Shown: one piece after another, positions 1-8,943 of the stretch | How the letters are laid out: each line of letters begins with the position of its first letter | How positions within the stretch are numbered: position 1 is the first letter of the stretch | Source: Betaproteobacteria bacterium | GTDB lineage: Bacteria > Pseudomonadota > Gammaproteobacteria > Burkholderiales > Casimicrobiaceae | Length of the DNA: 64,000 bases | Assembly: GCA_013298695.1 (NCBI GenBank) | Contig: JAAFIS010000006.1 | Span: 124,001 to 188,000 of the forward strand | Reading direction: 5' to 3' | Position numbers and translations under genes: made by a program | The notes under the pieces: generated by a model | What the model saw: only the letters and a program-made list of their open reading frames with translations | Databases searched by the model: none | Told to the model about the DNA's origin: nothing

Positions 1-374
1 ATGCCGATCCAGCCCGCGACGTTGAGTCGCTCTTTGAACACAATGACCGCGATCAACGCGCCCCAAATGGGAGTCGTGGAATTTCCAATCGCGCTATACG
101 CTGCGGGAATGTGGAGCGCTGCAAAACAATATAGGACGAACGGCCCCGCTGTGTTTACGGCGCCGATTGCCAGATAGCGCCGCCACTTTTCGCGCAACGG
201 GAACGTGAGGCGCATCGCAAAGACGACCGCAAGCATGATCGCACAGGCGATTCCGACGCGCGCGCCCGCAGTAGCAAACGTTCCAAACTCCGGCGCAGCA
301 ATCCGCAGAAACATGAACGCTGCGCCCCAGAGCGCGCCTAAGAGCAGCAGTTGTGCAAACGCTTTGACGTTCAT
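1..374 (-). CDS. EamA/DMT-family transporter, N-terminal part (cut by window edge)
   Basis: The first 124 codons of an inner-membrane drug/metabolite transporter are visible; the rest lies before base 1. The ATG is at 374. The N-terminus carries the usual EamA opening (GALWGAAFMFLRIA, about residues 13-26), followed by hydrophobic helices. The motif ending the first repeat (IGNSTTPIWGALIAVI, then FKERL) is at the window edge. Family members have two EamA repeats and about ten helices and export small metabolites; the substrate cannot be told. The gene at the other window end belongs to the same family but is a different gene, because both cover the end of the first repeat. Confidence 0.85.
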   Translation of the reverse strand, partial: MNVKAFAQLLLLGALWGAAFMFLRIAAPEFGTFATAGARVGIACAIMLAVVFAMRLTFPLREKWRRYLAIGAVNTAGPFVLYCFAALHIPAAYSAIGNSTTPIWGALIAVIVFKERLNVAGWIG

Positions 375-455
375 TTAGCGCTACGAAGTAAACGCCTATC
401 AAAGAGGGCGATGACGGCTTTTATTTGTTGTATCAACTCTAGATTAAATTCGACT

Positions 456-480
456 CTCCGCCCAATTCAATTGGGTGGAG
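456..480. repeat. palindrome with CGCCCAAT / ATTGGG arms
   Basis: A near-perfect 25-base inverted repeat lies between the EamA gene and the YHS gene, about 20 bases past the YHS stop. No clear T-run follows, so terminator function is uncertain. Its core resembles the ATCGCCCAAT/ATTGGGCGAT palindromes seen elsewhere in the window. Confidence 0.55.
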
Positions 481-499
481 AAGCTTGTAACTGAATCGC

Positions 500-1084
500 C
501 TATTTTTGTGCTTTTGCAACTTCCGCAGCGAGCTCAGCGCCGGTTTTGTAATGCGCCACTTTCGCAACCGTGGTGCGCTTCGTGCGATGCAACAGCGCGT
601 TGCTGCCGCTCACTTCGTCTTTCCAATATTTGTCAGCGAGTGCGACGTTTTTTTGCGGGTCGAGCATGAAAGCATCGCGCGAGCCTTTGCCACCAAAGAT
701 GTAGACCTTGCCGTTGATCACCTCAAATGAATCAGCATCGCCGCCCCAGGGAATGCTGTACACGATGCCATTGCTGCAATAGCCGCCATATTCCGGCAAA
801 TATTTAGCGGGTGATTGGTCAAACAAAGCTTTGTTTTGGGCTGACGAGAAATAAAACGTGATGTTTTCATAGGTCGACTTAATCGATGGGTTGCCCTGCG
901 CGTACGTTTTGTTGGTGAAGTACGACACCACATCGGCGCCCTTCAACATCACGCGGTCGTTGCCGTCGATGGAGTGCACATTAGCCGGAGAAATTTTCCC
1001 GCCCGGATTCTGCGTTACCAGAGGCGCGCAGGCCGCCAGCGAAAGTAATGCGGCGAGCGCAACGGTGATGGACAAACTCTTCAT
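500..1084 (-). CDS. YHS domain-containing lipoprotein
   Basis: 194 residues. The N-terminus is a lipoprotein signal with lipobox LAAC, so Cys19 should be lipidated and the protein envelope-anchored. Residues about 47-107 form a YHS domain (LKGADVVSYF, then an aromatic-rich strand, then YGGYCSNGI). YHS domains occur in metal-handling proteins and often in small secreted proteins of this length; the bound ligand is not known. The C-terminal about 80 residues are less conserved and Lys/Ala-rich at the end. The gene is divergent from the acylase at 1429 and has no operon partner. Confidence 0.8.
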   Translation of the reverse strand: MKSLSITVALAALLSLAACAPLVTQNPGGKISPANVHSIDGNDRVMLKGADVVSYFTNKTYAQGNPSIKSTYENITFYFSSAQNKALFDQSPAKYLPEYGGYCSNGIVYSIPWGGDADSFEVINGKVYIFGGKGSRDAFMLDPQKNVALADKYWKDEVSGSNALLHRTKRTTVAKVAHYKTGAELAAEVAKAQK

Positions 1085-1428
1085 GATGACTCCGTAAAGT
1101 TGATACTAATAATGTCTACCTTTCAACGCGACTGTGTCGTCAGGCGCTGCAACGTAGCGTGGGTGACAGGTGGAAGGAAATCATGCATTGCCACCAATAA
1201 GCAGGTCGTCGATCGGAGAGTGCATTGCAAACCGAGGATGGACGTGCGCGCAAAATCCAAGTGAATCTGCATGTACGCAGGAAACACCTTAATTGTAGTA
1301 GCCGTGGCGTGGCTAAACCTTACGCATAATCGGCGATAAAAGCGCTGTCGACGTATTCGTTTGGAATTTGCGCTGCAAACGGCAGCACCATCGTCGATAC
1401 TTTGGGCTGAATTTCCAGATACAGCTCA
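1085..1428. other. 344-base intergenic region between divergent genes
   Basis: The promoters for the YHS lipoprotein and the acylase should lie here. I see no convincing -35/-10 pair, repeat or RNA gene. A 38-codon minus-strand ORF (1320-1436) overlaps the acylase start but has no recognisable family. Confidence 0.5.
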
Positions 1429-3819
1429 ATGCTCATGCCAAATCCCCAAAAGTCGACGTTCGCTCACCGCCTTCGCGATACAAAACACATCTTTGCGTCC
1501 GCACTAATCGCGATTGCGATGTCGGGATGCGCTGCGCGGAACGTTAATTTGGCGAACGACGCGCGCGTCGCCACCATCGAGCGCACTTCATTTAATGTTC
1601 CCCACATCACGGCGTCAGACGCTGAGACGCTCGCATACGGCATTGCCTATGCCTTCGCCGAAGACAATATTTGTATGGCCGCCAACCACTTGGTCACCGT
1701 GCGCGGTCAGCGCGCTGCAATGTTCGGCGGCAGCGCGCAAGGTCTACTCGGCTTACGCGCGCTCAACAACGAGCAGATTGATCTCTTCGTTACTGCTCAT
1801 ATGAATGATGCAGCGCTGGCCGCACAATGGGGGCGCGCTTCGGCAGAAGCGCGTTCGCTTGCGGCCGGTTACGTGGCGGGCTACAACCGTTTCCTCGCCG
1901 ACAACAAAGAGCACTTGCCAAGCGCGTGTCGTGGCCGCGAGTGGGTGACGCCGATGACGATCGCCGACTACTACCGTGTCAACGAGTTGTCTGCCGTGCA
2001 AGCCGGTGTCGGCGCGTTTGCGGATGCGCTGTTGGCGGCGAAACCACCCGCAGCAAAGGTTTCATACGTACCCCTAGCGCCTACGCCTAACGCCCAAGAA
2101 ATCAGGGCGGCAATGAAGGAAATAGGCGTTATTGATTCTGAATTAGGCTCCAACGCCTGGGCGTTTGGTAAGGACGTTTCTGAGAATGCTAGCGGCGTAC
2201 TGCTTGGCAATCCCCACTTTCCGTGGGTCGGGCCCAATCGCTTCTACCTACTGCATTTGACGATACCGGGTGCGCTCGATGTGATGGGCGCGTCGCTCGC
2301 GTTTGGCAATGTGGTGCATATCGGTTTTAACCGCGACGTCGCGTGGTCACACACTGTATCCACGGGCAAGCGTTTCACCTTGTTTGAACTCACGCTCGAT
2401 GCCGCCAACCCAACGCGCTATGTCGTCGACGGCGTGAGCGAAGCGATGACGTCGCGCGTGGTCACGATTCGCTCGAAACAAGCCGACGGATCGGTAAAAG
2501 AGGTGACGCAAACGATTTGGTCGTCGCGGTGGGGGCCGATCATCGTGAGCCCGCGCGCCGGATTAAACTGGACGGAGGGCGTGGCCTACGCGATCAAAGA
2601 TGCCAACACCGGAAACGCACGCATGACCGACACGTGGCTTGCGATAGCTCGCGCAACGTCCGTTCAAGGCATACGCGCAGCCCTCGCAAATCTTGGCTTG
2701 CCTTGGGTCAATACGATTGCGGCGGATCGCAATGGTCAAGCGATGTATGCCGACTTAAGCGTCGTGCCCGATGTAGACGGCGAGCACTTGCAACGCTGCC
2801 GCGCAAGTGCGTCAGCGGTTGGGCTGTTCAACGCGGCGGGCATTGCGGTGCTAAACGGCGCACGAAGTGATTGTGATTGGCGGCGTGATGCCTCGTCTCC
2901 TTTTCCGGGGATTACACCTGCAACACGCATGCCGGTTGCTATTCGAAGCGATTGGGTTCACAACTCGAACGACAGTTTTTTCTATTCGCATCCCGCGCAG
3001 AAGTGGAACAACATTTCGCCGATGGTCGGCAATGACAGCGTCGCGCGCGCGCGAACGCGATCCGGTTTAATCGAAATACCGCAGATGCTTGCCAACGGGC
3101 CGGTGAATCTTGAGCGCGTTCAATCGCAGCTGTTTCAAAACCGTAATCTGGTGGCGCGAATGGTGTTGCCCGATTTGCTTGCAGCCTGCGCGGACGCACC
3201 GAATGAGCTGGCGCGAGATGCGTGTGCTGCGCTACGAGGTTGGAATCGAACCAATGACGCCGACGCGCGCGGCGCCATCTTGTTCCGCGAATTCTGGCGT
3301 CTCGCATCGTCGATTAAAGACGTGTATCGTGAACCGGCCGCAAAAGCTGAACCCGCCTTAACGCCACGCGGCCTTCGTATGAGCGATGCAGCGGTGGCCG
3401 CAAAAGTATGGGACGCGCTCGCCGCAGCCGCTAAAAAAGTGAGAGATGCCGGTTTTGCTCTCGACGCGCCGCTCGGATCTGTTCAACGCGCAGGTATTGT
3501 CGACGAGGCTATTGCGGTGCACGGCGGCGATGATCTCGAAGGCATCCTCAACAACGTTGGCGCACGTGGCAGCCCGGAGCTATCCGCCCGCGGAATTCGT
3601 ATTGACTACGGAACGAGCTATGTGCAGGCCGTAACGTTTGATAATCGCGGCCCGGTCGCGAACGCGATTTTGGTCTACGGCCAAAGCAGCGATCCCACAT
3701 CTGCGCATGCCGTCGATCAACTCAAACGTTATTCGCAGAAGCAGTGGATTGCGCTGCCGTTTCATCGAGACGACATCGTGCGTGAGCGAATTCGCGAACC
3801 GCTGCAACTCCAGCGATAG
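1429..3819 (+). CDS. penicillin acylase family N-terminal-nucleophile hydrolase (lipoprotein)
   Basis: 796 residues, the usual size of a penicillin/acyl-homoserine-lactone acylase precursor. The N-terminus (positively charged, hydrophobic, then MSGCAARN) looks like a lipoprotein signal, placing the enzyme on the periplasmic side of a membrane. The family is cut autocatalytically before a Ser that becomes the nucleophile: ELGSNAWAFG gives Gly240-Ser241, so an alpha chain of about 200 and a beta chain of about 555 residues are expected. GNPHFPW and the following His-rich strand agree with the beta-chain start. Substrates in the family include AHL signals, penicillins and other amides; the sequence does not decide among them. 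The next gene starts 27 bases downstream on the same strand. Confidence 0.85.
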   Translation: MLMPNPQKSTFAHRLRDTKHIFASALIAIAMSGCAARNVNLANDARVATIERTSFNVPHITASDAETLAYGIAYAFAEDNICMAANHLVTVRGQRAAMFGGSAQGLLGLRALNNEQIDLFVTAHMNDAALAAQWGRASAEARSLAAGYVAGYNRFLADNKEHLPSACRGREWVTPMTIADYYRVNELSAVQAGVGAFADALLAAKPPAAKVSYVPLAPTPNAQEIRAAMKEIGVIDSELGSNAWAFGKDVSENASGVLLGNPHFPWVGPNRFYLLHLTIPGALDVMGASLAFGNVVHIGFNRDVAWSHTVSTGKRFTLFELTLDAANPTRYVVDGVSEAMTSRVVTIRSKQADGSVKEVTQTIWSSRWGPIIVSPRAGLNWTEGVAYAIKDANTGNARMTDTWLAIARATSVQGIRAALANLGLPWVNTIAADRNGQAMYADLSVVPDVDGEHLQRCRASASAVGLFNAAGIAVLNGARSDCDWRRDASSPFPGITPATRMPVAIRSDWVHNSNDSFFYSHPAQKWNNISPMVGNDSVARARTRSGLIEIPQMLANGPVNLERVQSQLFQNRNLVARMVLPDLLAACADAPNELARDACAALRGWNRTNDADARGAILFREFWRLASSIKDVYREPAAKAEPALTPRGLRMSDAAVAAKVWDALAAAAKKVRDAGFALDAPLGSVQRAGIVDEAIAVHGGDDLEGILNNVGARGSPELSARGIRIDYGTSYVQAVTFDNRGPVANAILVYGQSSDPTSAHAVDQLKRYSQKQWIALPFHRDDIVRERIREPLQLQR

Positions 3820-3846
3820 TCGCCGCGACGCTGTACAGGAATATTT

Positions 3847-4455
3847 ATGCAGTTTCTTTTGTTTGATGTGAAGCCGTTCGCCAACGCCGTTGATCAATAC
3901 CTGAGCATCGCGGCGGCGCTTCGACCGGAGCTCGACGCGAGCGGCGGGTGTGAATTTATTGACCGCTTTCGCAGGCTTGGCGCGGCGGGATACGACTCAA
4001 ACTGGGTACTTTCATTTCAAATTTGGCGCGATGAGGAATCATTGGTGAAATGGCGCAACAACGCTATTCATCACAACGCGCAAGAAAGCGGACGTGAATC
4101 AGTGTTTGAAGACTATCGATTACGTGTCGGCCGCGTGATGCGCTCTTATACGCGCGGGCAGTCGGTCATGCGGCTCAGCGAAGCACCGGAGAACTCTCAG
4201 CTCGTGGTCATCGTCGAGACCAATACGCGCGATTACGATTTGAGCGCGCTCAACGAGCCACTTAAGTTCGAAAGCATCTATCGGCCCGGGGAACATCTCC
4301 ACGTTGGGCAATCACCGTCGCACAATACGGTCTACGACGCGTTTGACCTCGCGGTTCAAGATCGCCGTGTGAGTCATGCCGCGATGGGCTGCGTGGAGCG
4401 AACCTACGGCATGTATCAACGTGCAGAAGCGCCGCAGTATTTTCCCGAGCGCTAA
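3847..4455 (+). CDS. ABM-like (dimeric alpha/beta barrel) protein
   Basis: 202 residues, no signal peptide. Residues about 1-100 resemble the antibiotic-biosynthesis-monooxygenase fold: a beta strand (MQFLLFDVKP), a helix, then VLSFQIWRDEESLVKWRNN and a His pair. The C-terminal half (from about residue 105) may be a second, diverged copy of the same fold. Proteins of this type are small monooxygenases or ligand-binding barrels; no catalytic claim is made. A CAGGA ribosome site lies about 8 bases before the ATG, and the gene may be cotranscribed with the acylase 27 bases upstream. Confidence 0.6.
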   Translation: MQFLLFDVKPFANAVDQYLSIAAALRPELDASGGCEFIDRFRRLGAAGYDSNWVLSFQIWRDEESLVKWRNNAIHHNAQESGRESVFEDYRLRVGRVMRSYTRGQSVMRLSEAPENSQLVVIVETNTRDYDLSALNEPLKFESIYRPGEHLHVGQSPSHNTVYDAFDLAVQDRRVSHAAMGCVERTYGMYQRAEAPQYFPER

Positions 4456-4471
4456 CTCAATTCGCGAACCT

Positions 4472-5026
4472 TCAATTAGGCCAGTTATAAACCGACCAAC
4501 TGCAGTTGTTGCCTTCGTTTAACTCGTTGATAGCGCTTGCGCCATCGGCGCACACTTGAAAGCGAAGTCCTTGTTGCTGCAACGCTGGCACCGTTTTGAT
4601 GTTGAGGCTAAACGTGGTGAAGCCCGTTACTGCATCAAGGCCGCCCACGGGGACGTTCCATACGTTCGATCCTGCCTTGGTTGTTCCGGGCGGATTCACG
4701 ATACTCGGAATCACAACAAAGTGCGTGCCCTCTACGCAGCGCTCGGTCGGCGGTCCGGCCGTGTTGGTGTAGCACATCACCCGGGTCACCGAAGCGGGCG
4801 ACGCCGCGCTGCCAATGTTTCTCACGCGAAACAAAAATTGTGGGCCAGGGAGCTCGGCAACGAGGTCGGGCTTCTTTACGGCTTGTGGCGCGGGCGTCTG
4901 CCCAGGGCGCTGTGGCGTTGTGCCTTGCTGCTGCGCTGAGGGCGAGGCGTTCGAAACCGCTGCGAACATCGAAAAACAAGTAGCAAGCAGCGCGCAGTAG
5001 ACGCTGCGTTGGCGAAATTGATTCAT
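4472..5026 (-). CDS. secreted CARDB-like domain protein
   Basis: 184 residues from the ATG at 5026, which has GGAG 7 bases upstream; an ATG four codons earlier is the alternative. There is an N-terminal signal peptide, a Pro/Gln-rich spacer (about residues 30-50), then a single beta-sandwich with CARDB features: PDLVAELPG near the start, FLFRVRNIGSAASPASVT in the middle and the closing INELNEGNNC typical of this domain. CARDB domains occur in secreted or cell-surface proteins; a partner is not evident. It is convergent with the ABM-like gene, with 16 bases between the stops. Confidence 0.65.
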   Translation of the reverse strand: MNQFRQRSVYCALLATCFSMFAAVSNASPSAQQQGTTPQRPGQTPAPQAVKKPDLVAELPGPQFLFRVRNIGSAASPASVTRVMCYTNTAGPPTERCVEGTHFVVIPSIVNPPGTTKAGSNVWNVPVGGLDAVTGFTTFSLNIKTVPALQQQGLRFQVCADGASAINELNEGNNCSWSVYNWPN

Positions 5027-5126
5027 GGTGGGCTCCACTGAGATATAGGGTGCGTCAAACTGTTAATAACGACGGGCTGTAGGTAAAGACGGGAAATGGC
5101 GGATTTTTGGATCGCCACCAGTTCCG

Positions 5127-5462
5127 TTATTTCTTCGCGGCTTCGCGAACCTTTTGAATGGCAGGCAATAGCAGCCCGCTAGGCGCTTTTTGCGCGGGTT
5201 TCAATGTGTCAGCGGGCAGCGCTGGCGAGGCGCCGCGGCCATCACCGTTGACGTCTCCCGCCGAAGTGCGAACGCCACCAGAGCGAAGCGCCGATTTTGG
5301 CGTCACTTTCGAGGCGCCGGTCAAATCGCTTCCCGACGGCTCAGCGGCCCGGGTGGAGGCAGTTTTGCTGCCGTCAGCTGAATTTGGATCTAGCGGGGCA
5401 AGCGCGTGTGCGTTTGCGCTCGCGAAGACCACCATCGAACAAAAGGCAAGAAATGCTTTCAT
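5127..5462 (-). CDS. small secreted protein with prepilin-like C-terminal motif
   Basis: 111 residues. A signal peptide ends near ANAHA. The middle is low-complexity and rich in Ala/Ser/Gly, with a DVNGDGRG segment. The last residues (GLLLPAIQKVREAAKK) resemble the LLPAVQxxREAA motif found near the N-terminus of DUF1559 prepilin-like proteins, here at the C-terminus instead. Function unknown. It follows the CARDB-like gene on the same strand with a 100-base gap. Confidence 0.5.
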   Translation of the reverse strand: MKAFLAFCSMVVFASANAHALAPLDPNSADGSKTASTRAAEPSGSDLTGASKVTPKSALRSGGVRTSAGDVNGDGRGASPALPADTLKPAQKAPSGLLLPAIQKVREAAKK

Positions 5463-5757
5463 GAACGTCTTCCAAATAGAAGGCGGATCGTCCGCCTGAT
5501 GCTGGTGAGTCGAGCGGTTGATTGCAACGGTTCAATCGAGTCGCGGGTATATACCTTTTTACCTCGACGACCAATTTAAATGGGCAATAAAGCCGTTTAT
5601 GTATTAAATCTATTTAACAAAAAACAGATCCTGCCCCGATTAAACGGTGATGCTACGATAGAGTTGTTGAAATCACTAGGGGATTCACGACGCCGCGCCT
5701 CGCCGCCAATTTCAAGCTGCAAAATTCAGAATCGCGCGCAATGCTGAAGATCAATCG

Positions 5758-6465
5758 TTATGCAATCGCTTGATCCATCGCGTCAAGTAATGCCGCTGGA
5801 GGTTGTGCGCCCGATAGCGCGAGCTTTTGGTTGAACACAAAAAAAGGCACTCCGCTAATGCCTTGCGCGCGAACGCTCGCGTCCGCGCTTGCGATTCGAT
5901 CTAGCGCAAAAGCGTCGCGCAATGTCGATCGAGTTGTCACTGCGTTCATCCCGCAGCTTGCAGCGATATCAATCAATACTTCGATATCACCGATGAATCG
6001 ACCGTCAACGAAGTAGGCTTTAAACAACGCCTCCACAATCCGATCGGTAACCTCGGTGTCACTGCTAGCGTCGCCGTTGGCCTCGCTATGTTGATCGCCC
6101 GTTCTCGCGTCCGTTCTCTCGGCCTGCGCGAGCGCAATCAACGCGTGGGCCGCGAGCGTGTTCGGTTGCCTTTCAATCGCATCGAAATCAAGCGCAAGTC
6201 CTGCCACCGTTCCCGCTGCACCAACACGCGCATAGATTTCCTTCGCCCGCGCAGGCCCGCCAAACTTATCTTCAAGATACGAACGGCGATCAATGCCTTC
6301 ACTCGGCAAATCGGGATTTAATTGAAACGGGTGCCATCGCGTAGTGACGCTCAAATCAGCGTGCTTCTCGCGCAACATCACCAGCGCCGCCTCCAAATGC
6401 CGCTTACCGATGTAGCACCACGGGCACACCACGTCTGACACGATATCGATTTGAATCGAAGGCAC
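5758..6465 (-). CDS. DsbA-family FrnE-like thiol oxidoreductase
   Basis: 235 residues, start GTG at 6465 with a purine-rich ribosome site. No signal peptide, so cytoplasmic. The thioredoxin-fold active site is CPWC at residues 14-17 (VVCPWCYIGKRHLE), as in FrnE / 2-hydroxychromene-2-carboxylate-isomerase-like DsbA proteins. The cis-Pro loop GISGVPFFVFN lies near the C-terminus. Length is normal. An acidic spacer with many Asp/Glu/Thr (about residues 118-140) is longer than I expect for the family. The role is probably cytoplasmic disulfide chemistry or stress response. Confidence 0.85.
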   Translation of the reverse strand: MPSIQIDIVSDVVCPWCYIGKRHLEAALVMLREKHADLSVTTRWHPFQLNPDLPSEGIDRRSYLEDKFGGPARAKEIYARVGAAGTVAGLALDFDAIERQPNTLAAHALIALAQAERTDARTGDQHSEANGDASSDTEVTDRIVEALFKAYFVDGRFIGDIEVLIDIAASCGMNAVTTRSTLRDAFALDRIASADASVRAQGISGVPFFVFNQKLALSGAQPPAALLDAMDQAIA

Positions 6466-6521
6466 AAGCGGCTCTCTTTGCTGAATTCACACAAAATGAA
6501 GTGTCGCACGTTGTGATTTCT

Positions 6522-6805
6522 CGTTCGTAGTGATGCCGCGATCTTCGTCAAGCTCAGGACACGGAAGTAAACGCTGTCCGTACATCCTGAGCTCGTCGAA
6601 GGGTCACACTCACTGCCGTTCGTGGTGATCCCGCATTCATTCATCAAGCTCAGGACACGGGAGTAAACGCTGTCCGTTTATCCTGAGCTCGTCGAAGGGT
6701 CACACCCACATCCGTTCGTGGTGATCCCGTGTTCCTTCGTCAAGCTCAGGACACGGGAGTAAACGCTGCGCTCACACTCACATCCGTTCGTGGTGAGCTT
6801 GTCGA
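6522..6805. repeat. three tandem about 96-base units with internal hairpins
   Basis: Units start at 6522, 6617 and 6713, with periods of 95 and 96; the third is cut short and runs into the start of a fourth at 6785. Each full unit holds TTCGTCAAGCTCAGGA and its near-complement TCCTGAGCTCGTCGAA about 30 bases apart, so it can fold as a hairpin. A related inverted piece lies at 8779-8801. Nothing in it looks coding. It fills the gap between the FrnE-like gene and the Tat-exported protein gene. Confidence 0.85.
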
Positions 6806-6818
6806 ACCATGAACATCT

Positions 6819-7412
6819 TCACGCCACCCGCGTCCACTCCATGATCCAACCATCGTCCCACGTCTTCCCGCCGTCACGCGACACGCCTTGACGCCAGCGG
6901 CACGATTTCGGTGTGACGCGATCCCACACACCTCGATACTTCACCGACTTCCCCGCCTCTTCATCGTCAGAGATAAAAATGCCCGCGCCGTTTTCGAAGC
7001 TACCGGTCATCCCCGGCGTTGCGAGTACACCGCTTTTCGCGTTCACCCAAAAGTCGCTCCACACGCGTTTTTCCGCATCAAGCAAACGCAAACCCATGCC
7101 ACTGAAGTTGCGCGCCGGAATACGGAGCTCTTCCACGCTACCCACGCCACCAAGAATCGTCCAGCACGTCGCCTCGCCCGGAAATTCATCCCACTCTTTG
7201 CTATCGCCCGCCTTGCGTTTGCGATTGCTAATTTTCCACTCGCCCGCAAGAAAATTGAAGTCACCTGGCTTGCCGGGCGTGAGCGCTGTGCTCTTCGGCA
7301 CATCACTCGCCGCTGCAGAGTGAGACTGAGACGCAACCTGCGCAATTGCCACCGCCGCCGCAGACTGCAACAGCCGCCGCCGCCCATTCGCATCCGTTGA
7401 GTCGTTCGACAT
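6819..7412 (-). CDS. Tat-exported protein of unknown function (DUF1579-like)
   Basis: 197 residues. The N-terminus has a twin-arginine type signal (GRRRLLQSAAAVAIAQ) followed by an Ala-rich stretch. The mature part opens with FNFLAGEWKISNRKR, a pattern of calycin-like beta-barrel domains of the DUF1579 kind, and has many Trp/Gly beta-strand motifs. Likely periplasmic; ligand unknown. No operon partner. The tandem repeat patch begins just past its 3' end. Confidence 0.6.
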   Translation of the reverse strand: MSNDSTDANGRRRLLQSAAAVAIAQVASQSHSAAASDVPKSTALTPGKPGDFNFLAGEWKISNRKRKAGDSKEWDEFPGEATCWTILGGVGSVEELRIPARNFSGMGLRLLDAEKRVWSDFWVNAKSGVLATPGMTGSFENGAGIFISDDEEAGKSVKYRGVWDRVTPKSCRWRQGVSRDGGKTWDDGWIMEWTRVA

Positions 7413-7531
7413 GAAAATTCCTTCCTAACCGCGTAATGAAAACGCAATCATCATAGGAAGCTATACATGTCAGGGTGTGGCAGGATTTTGCGATGAATCG
7501 AAAATTTCGAACCGCCATCACGACGAGGAAC

Positions 7532-7750
7532 TCAATCGCTGTTTTTTCGTTCTTCTGTAGGGGTAGTGACTCGATAAACTCTGTGAAGTCTTTGTTCAGC
7601 AAGGGGCAAGGCCTCTAACACCGGACGCCGCAATTCTTCCACCGCGGCGATCCGTTCCGCCATTGGACGCGACAACCAATACGCCAAATCACGAGCGTCA
7701 TCGTTCGCTTCGTGGAGCGTGGTTTTGCGGATGACTTTGGCGATGGACGT
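7532..7750 (-). pseudogene. remnant of a small YWLSRP-type protein
   Basis: An open frame of 72 codons encodes DLAYWLSRPMAERIAAVEEL, which resembles a family of about 80-residue proteins that I recall as partners of nucleotidyltransferase-like genes. No ATG, GTG or TTG is found where the start should be: the frame runs from a stop into ACG TCC ATC, as if ATG had become ACG. No partner gene is nearby. I read it as a decayed gene; ACG initiation cannot be ruled out. Confidence 0.4.
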
Positions 7751-7914
7751 TCTCTATTTTCCCAGCGGCACGACGGTAAAGCAACCGCAATCGAGCAACG
7801 CAGAATCGAGCTATTCACTCATCAAGACAATTGACGTCTTAGCCCGAGTTCGTTGTATAGAGACTGCGTTCGCTGATAAAAGTAGTGAGTACTTTCCTTT
7901 GAGGTCAAAGAACG

Positions 7915-8640
7915 ATGAAAAATGCTGAACATTGGGTACTTAGCGAAGTCTCTAGGCTGCGTTTTGAGCCATACGCCAAGCCTTTGGTTGTCATCGAAGA
8001 ATCATTCAAGGAGCTCCGCGAAGTAGAACGCATATTTGTTTCTAGTTTGAATAATCAGCTCACAAAGCGTCAGGCGGTAGCGTTTGGTCTATTGGCACGA
8101 ACATTTCAACTCTCTATATCCTGTCTGACAAATCAGTTGCTTCAAAATTTTGCAGGATGGAATAGTTCTTATCGATCGCTGCTTGAAACTTTCATCACAC
8201 TCGATTGGATTTCTCAAGATCCACAACGCTGCGAAAGCTACTTTGAAGCAAACGATCCAGGCATAGGTCGCATAAAGTCCGCATGTCGATCACGACATCA
8301 AAGCCTTGTAGACAAGTACGATTCGGTCTCTGGCGTCGCGCACGTCGGAACTAGATCATTGCACCTCTGTCGCTCGAATGACGACGCCGGTGAGTCCGCG
8401 TTTCCATTTGCCGCATCAACCATGTCGATTGCGCCGTTAGAGCTTAGAACGATGATTTCTAGCTTCCGATCATTGTTTACCCAGTTGATAGCGAAGCATA
8501 AAGAAATGCTTCAGACTCGCTTTAACGAAACCAAGTGCGGTGAATTGCTTTGGGATGGCGGAAATGCGCACGAAAAATTCGGGTGTCTCGGGTTTACGCC
8601 TCGAACAGAAATCGCAACAGAGGAAATTCGACAAAGGTGA
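7915..8640 (+). CDS. DUF5677-like protein
   Basis: 241 residues, mostly helical, no signal or membrane segment. The pattern SYRSLLETFITLDWISQDP, following a helix rich in Leu/Ser/Asn, matches DUF5677-type proteins, which often occur in defence or accessory regions; their activity is unknown. It stands alone between a decayed small gene (7532-7750) and a toxin-antitoxin patch. Codon use is less GC-rich at third positions than in the surrounding housekeeping genes, in keeping with acquisition. Confidence 0.6.
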   Translation: MKNAEHWVLSEVSRLRFEPYAKPLVVIEESFKELREVERIFVSSLNNQLTKRQAVAFGLLARTFQLSISCLTNQLLQNFAGWNSSYRSLLETFITLDWISQDPQRCESYFEANDPGIGRIKSACRSRHQSLVDKYDSVSGVAHVGTRSLHLCRSNDDAGESAFPFAASTMSIAPLELRTMISSFRSLFTQLIAKHKEMLQTRFNETKCGELLWDGGNAHEKFGCLGFTPRTEIATEEIRQR

Positions 8641-8810
8641 ATGTTCCGTGCTCTTAATCAGGCTCGCTTCAACAGTCTTTGGGTCTGTCGCCCTGAGAAC
8701 CCGAATGTTGTTCACCGCACAGAAATTGTTAGTCAGACGATGCGAATCGCCGTATGAGTAGCGTTCCCGGTCGGTCATCGTTCGACAAGCTCACCACGAG
8801 CGTCGGACAA

Positions 8811-8929
8811 TCAATGACTCTCCCTCATCACCGGTGTCCCAGATTTTCCGACTAGGAAATCCAAATCCGCGCAGGTATCCGCACCGAGCACGTGGTCGAT
8901 GTAGAGTTTCCAGTAGTCGCGATCTATTG
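8811..8929 (-). pseudogene. duplicated 3' end of the IlvD/Edd dehydratase gene
   Basis: These 119 bases align without gaps to 9578-9696, the 3' end of the intact dehydratase gene, with about 15 mismatches by eye. Reading frame and stop are kept (DYWKLYIDHVLGAD at the start, GTPVMRESH at the end). It cannot be functional alone. With the intact copy it forms a direct repeat around the small toxin-antitoxin islet. Confidence 0.85.
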
Positions 8930-8943
8930 GAGATTCGCTGGCT

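Noticed and set aside
1320-1436. 38-codon minus-strand ORF with protein-like composition
   Set aside because: It overlaps the start of the acylase gene, no family is recognised and no ribosome site is visible.
6522-6805. CRISPR array
   Set aside because: Period of 96 bases with repeated text throughout, no short constant repeats with unique spacers, and no cas genes.
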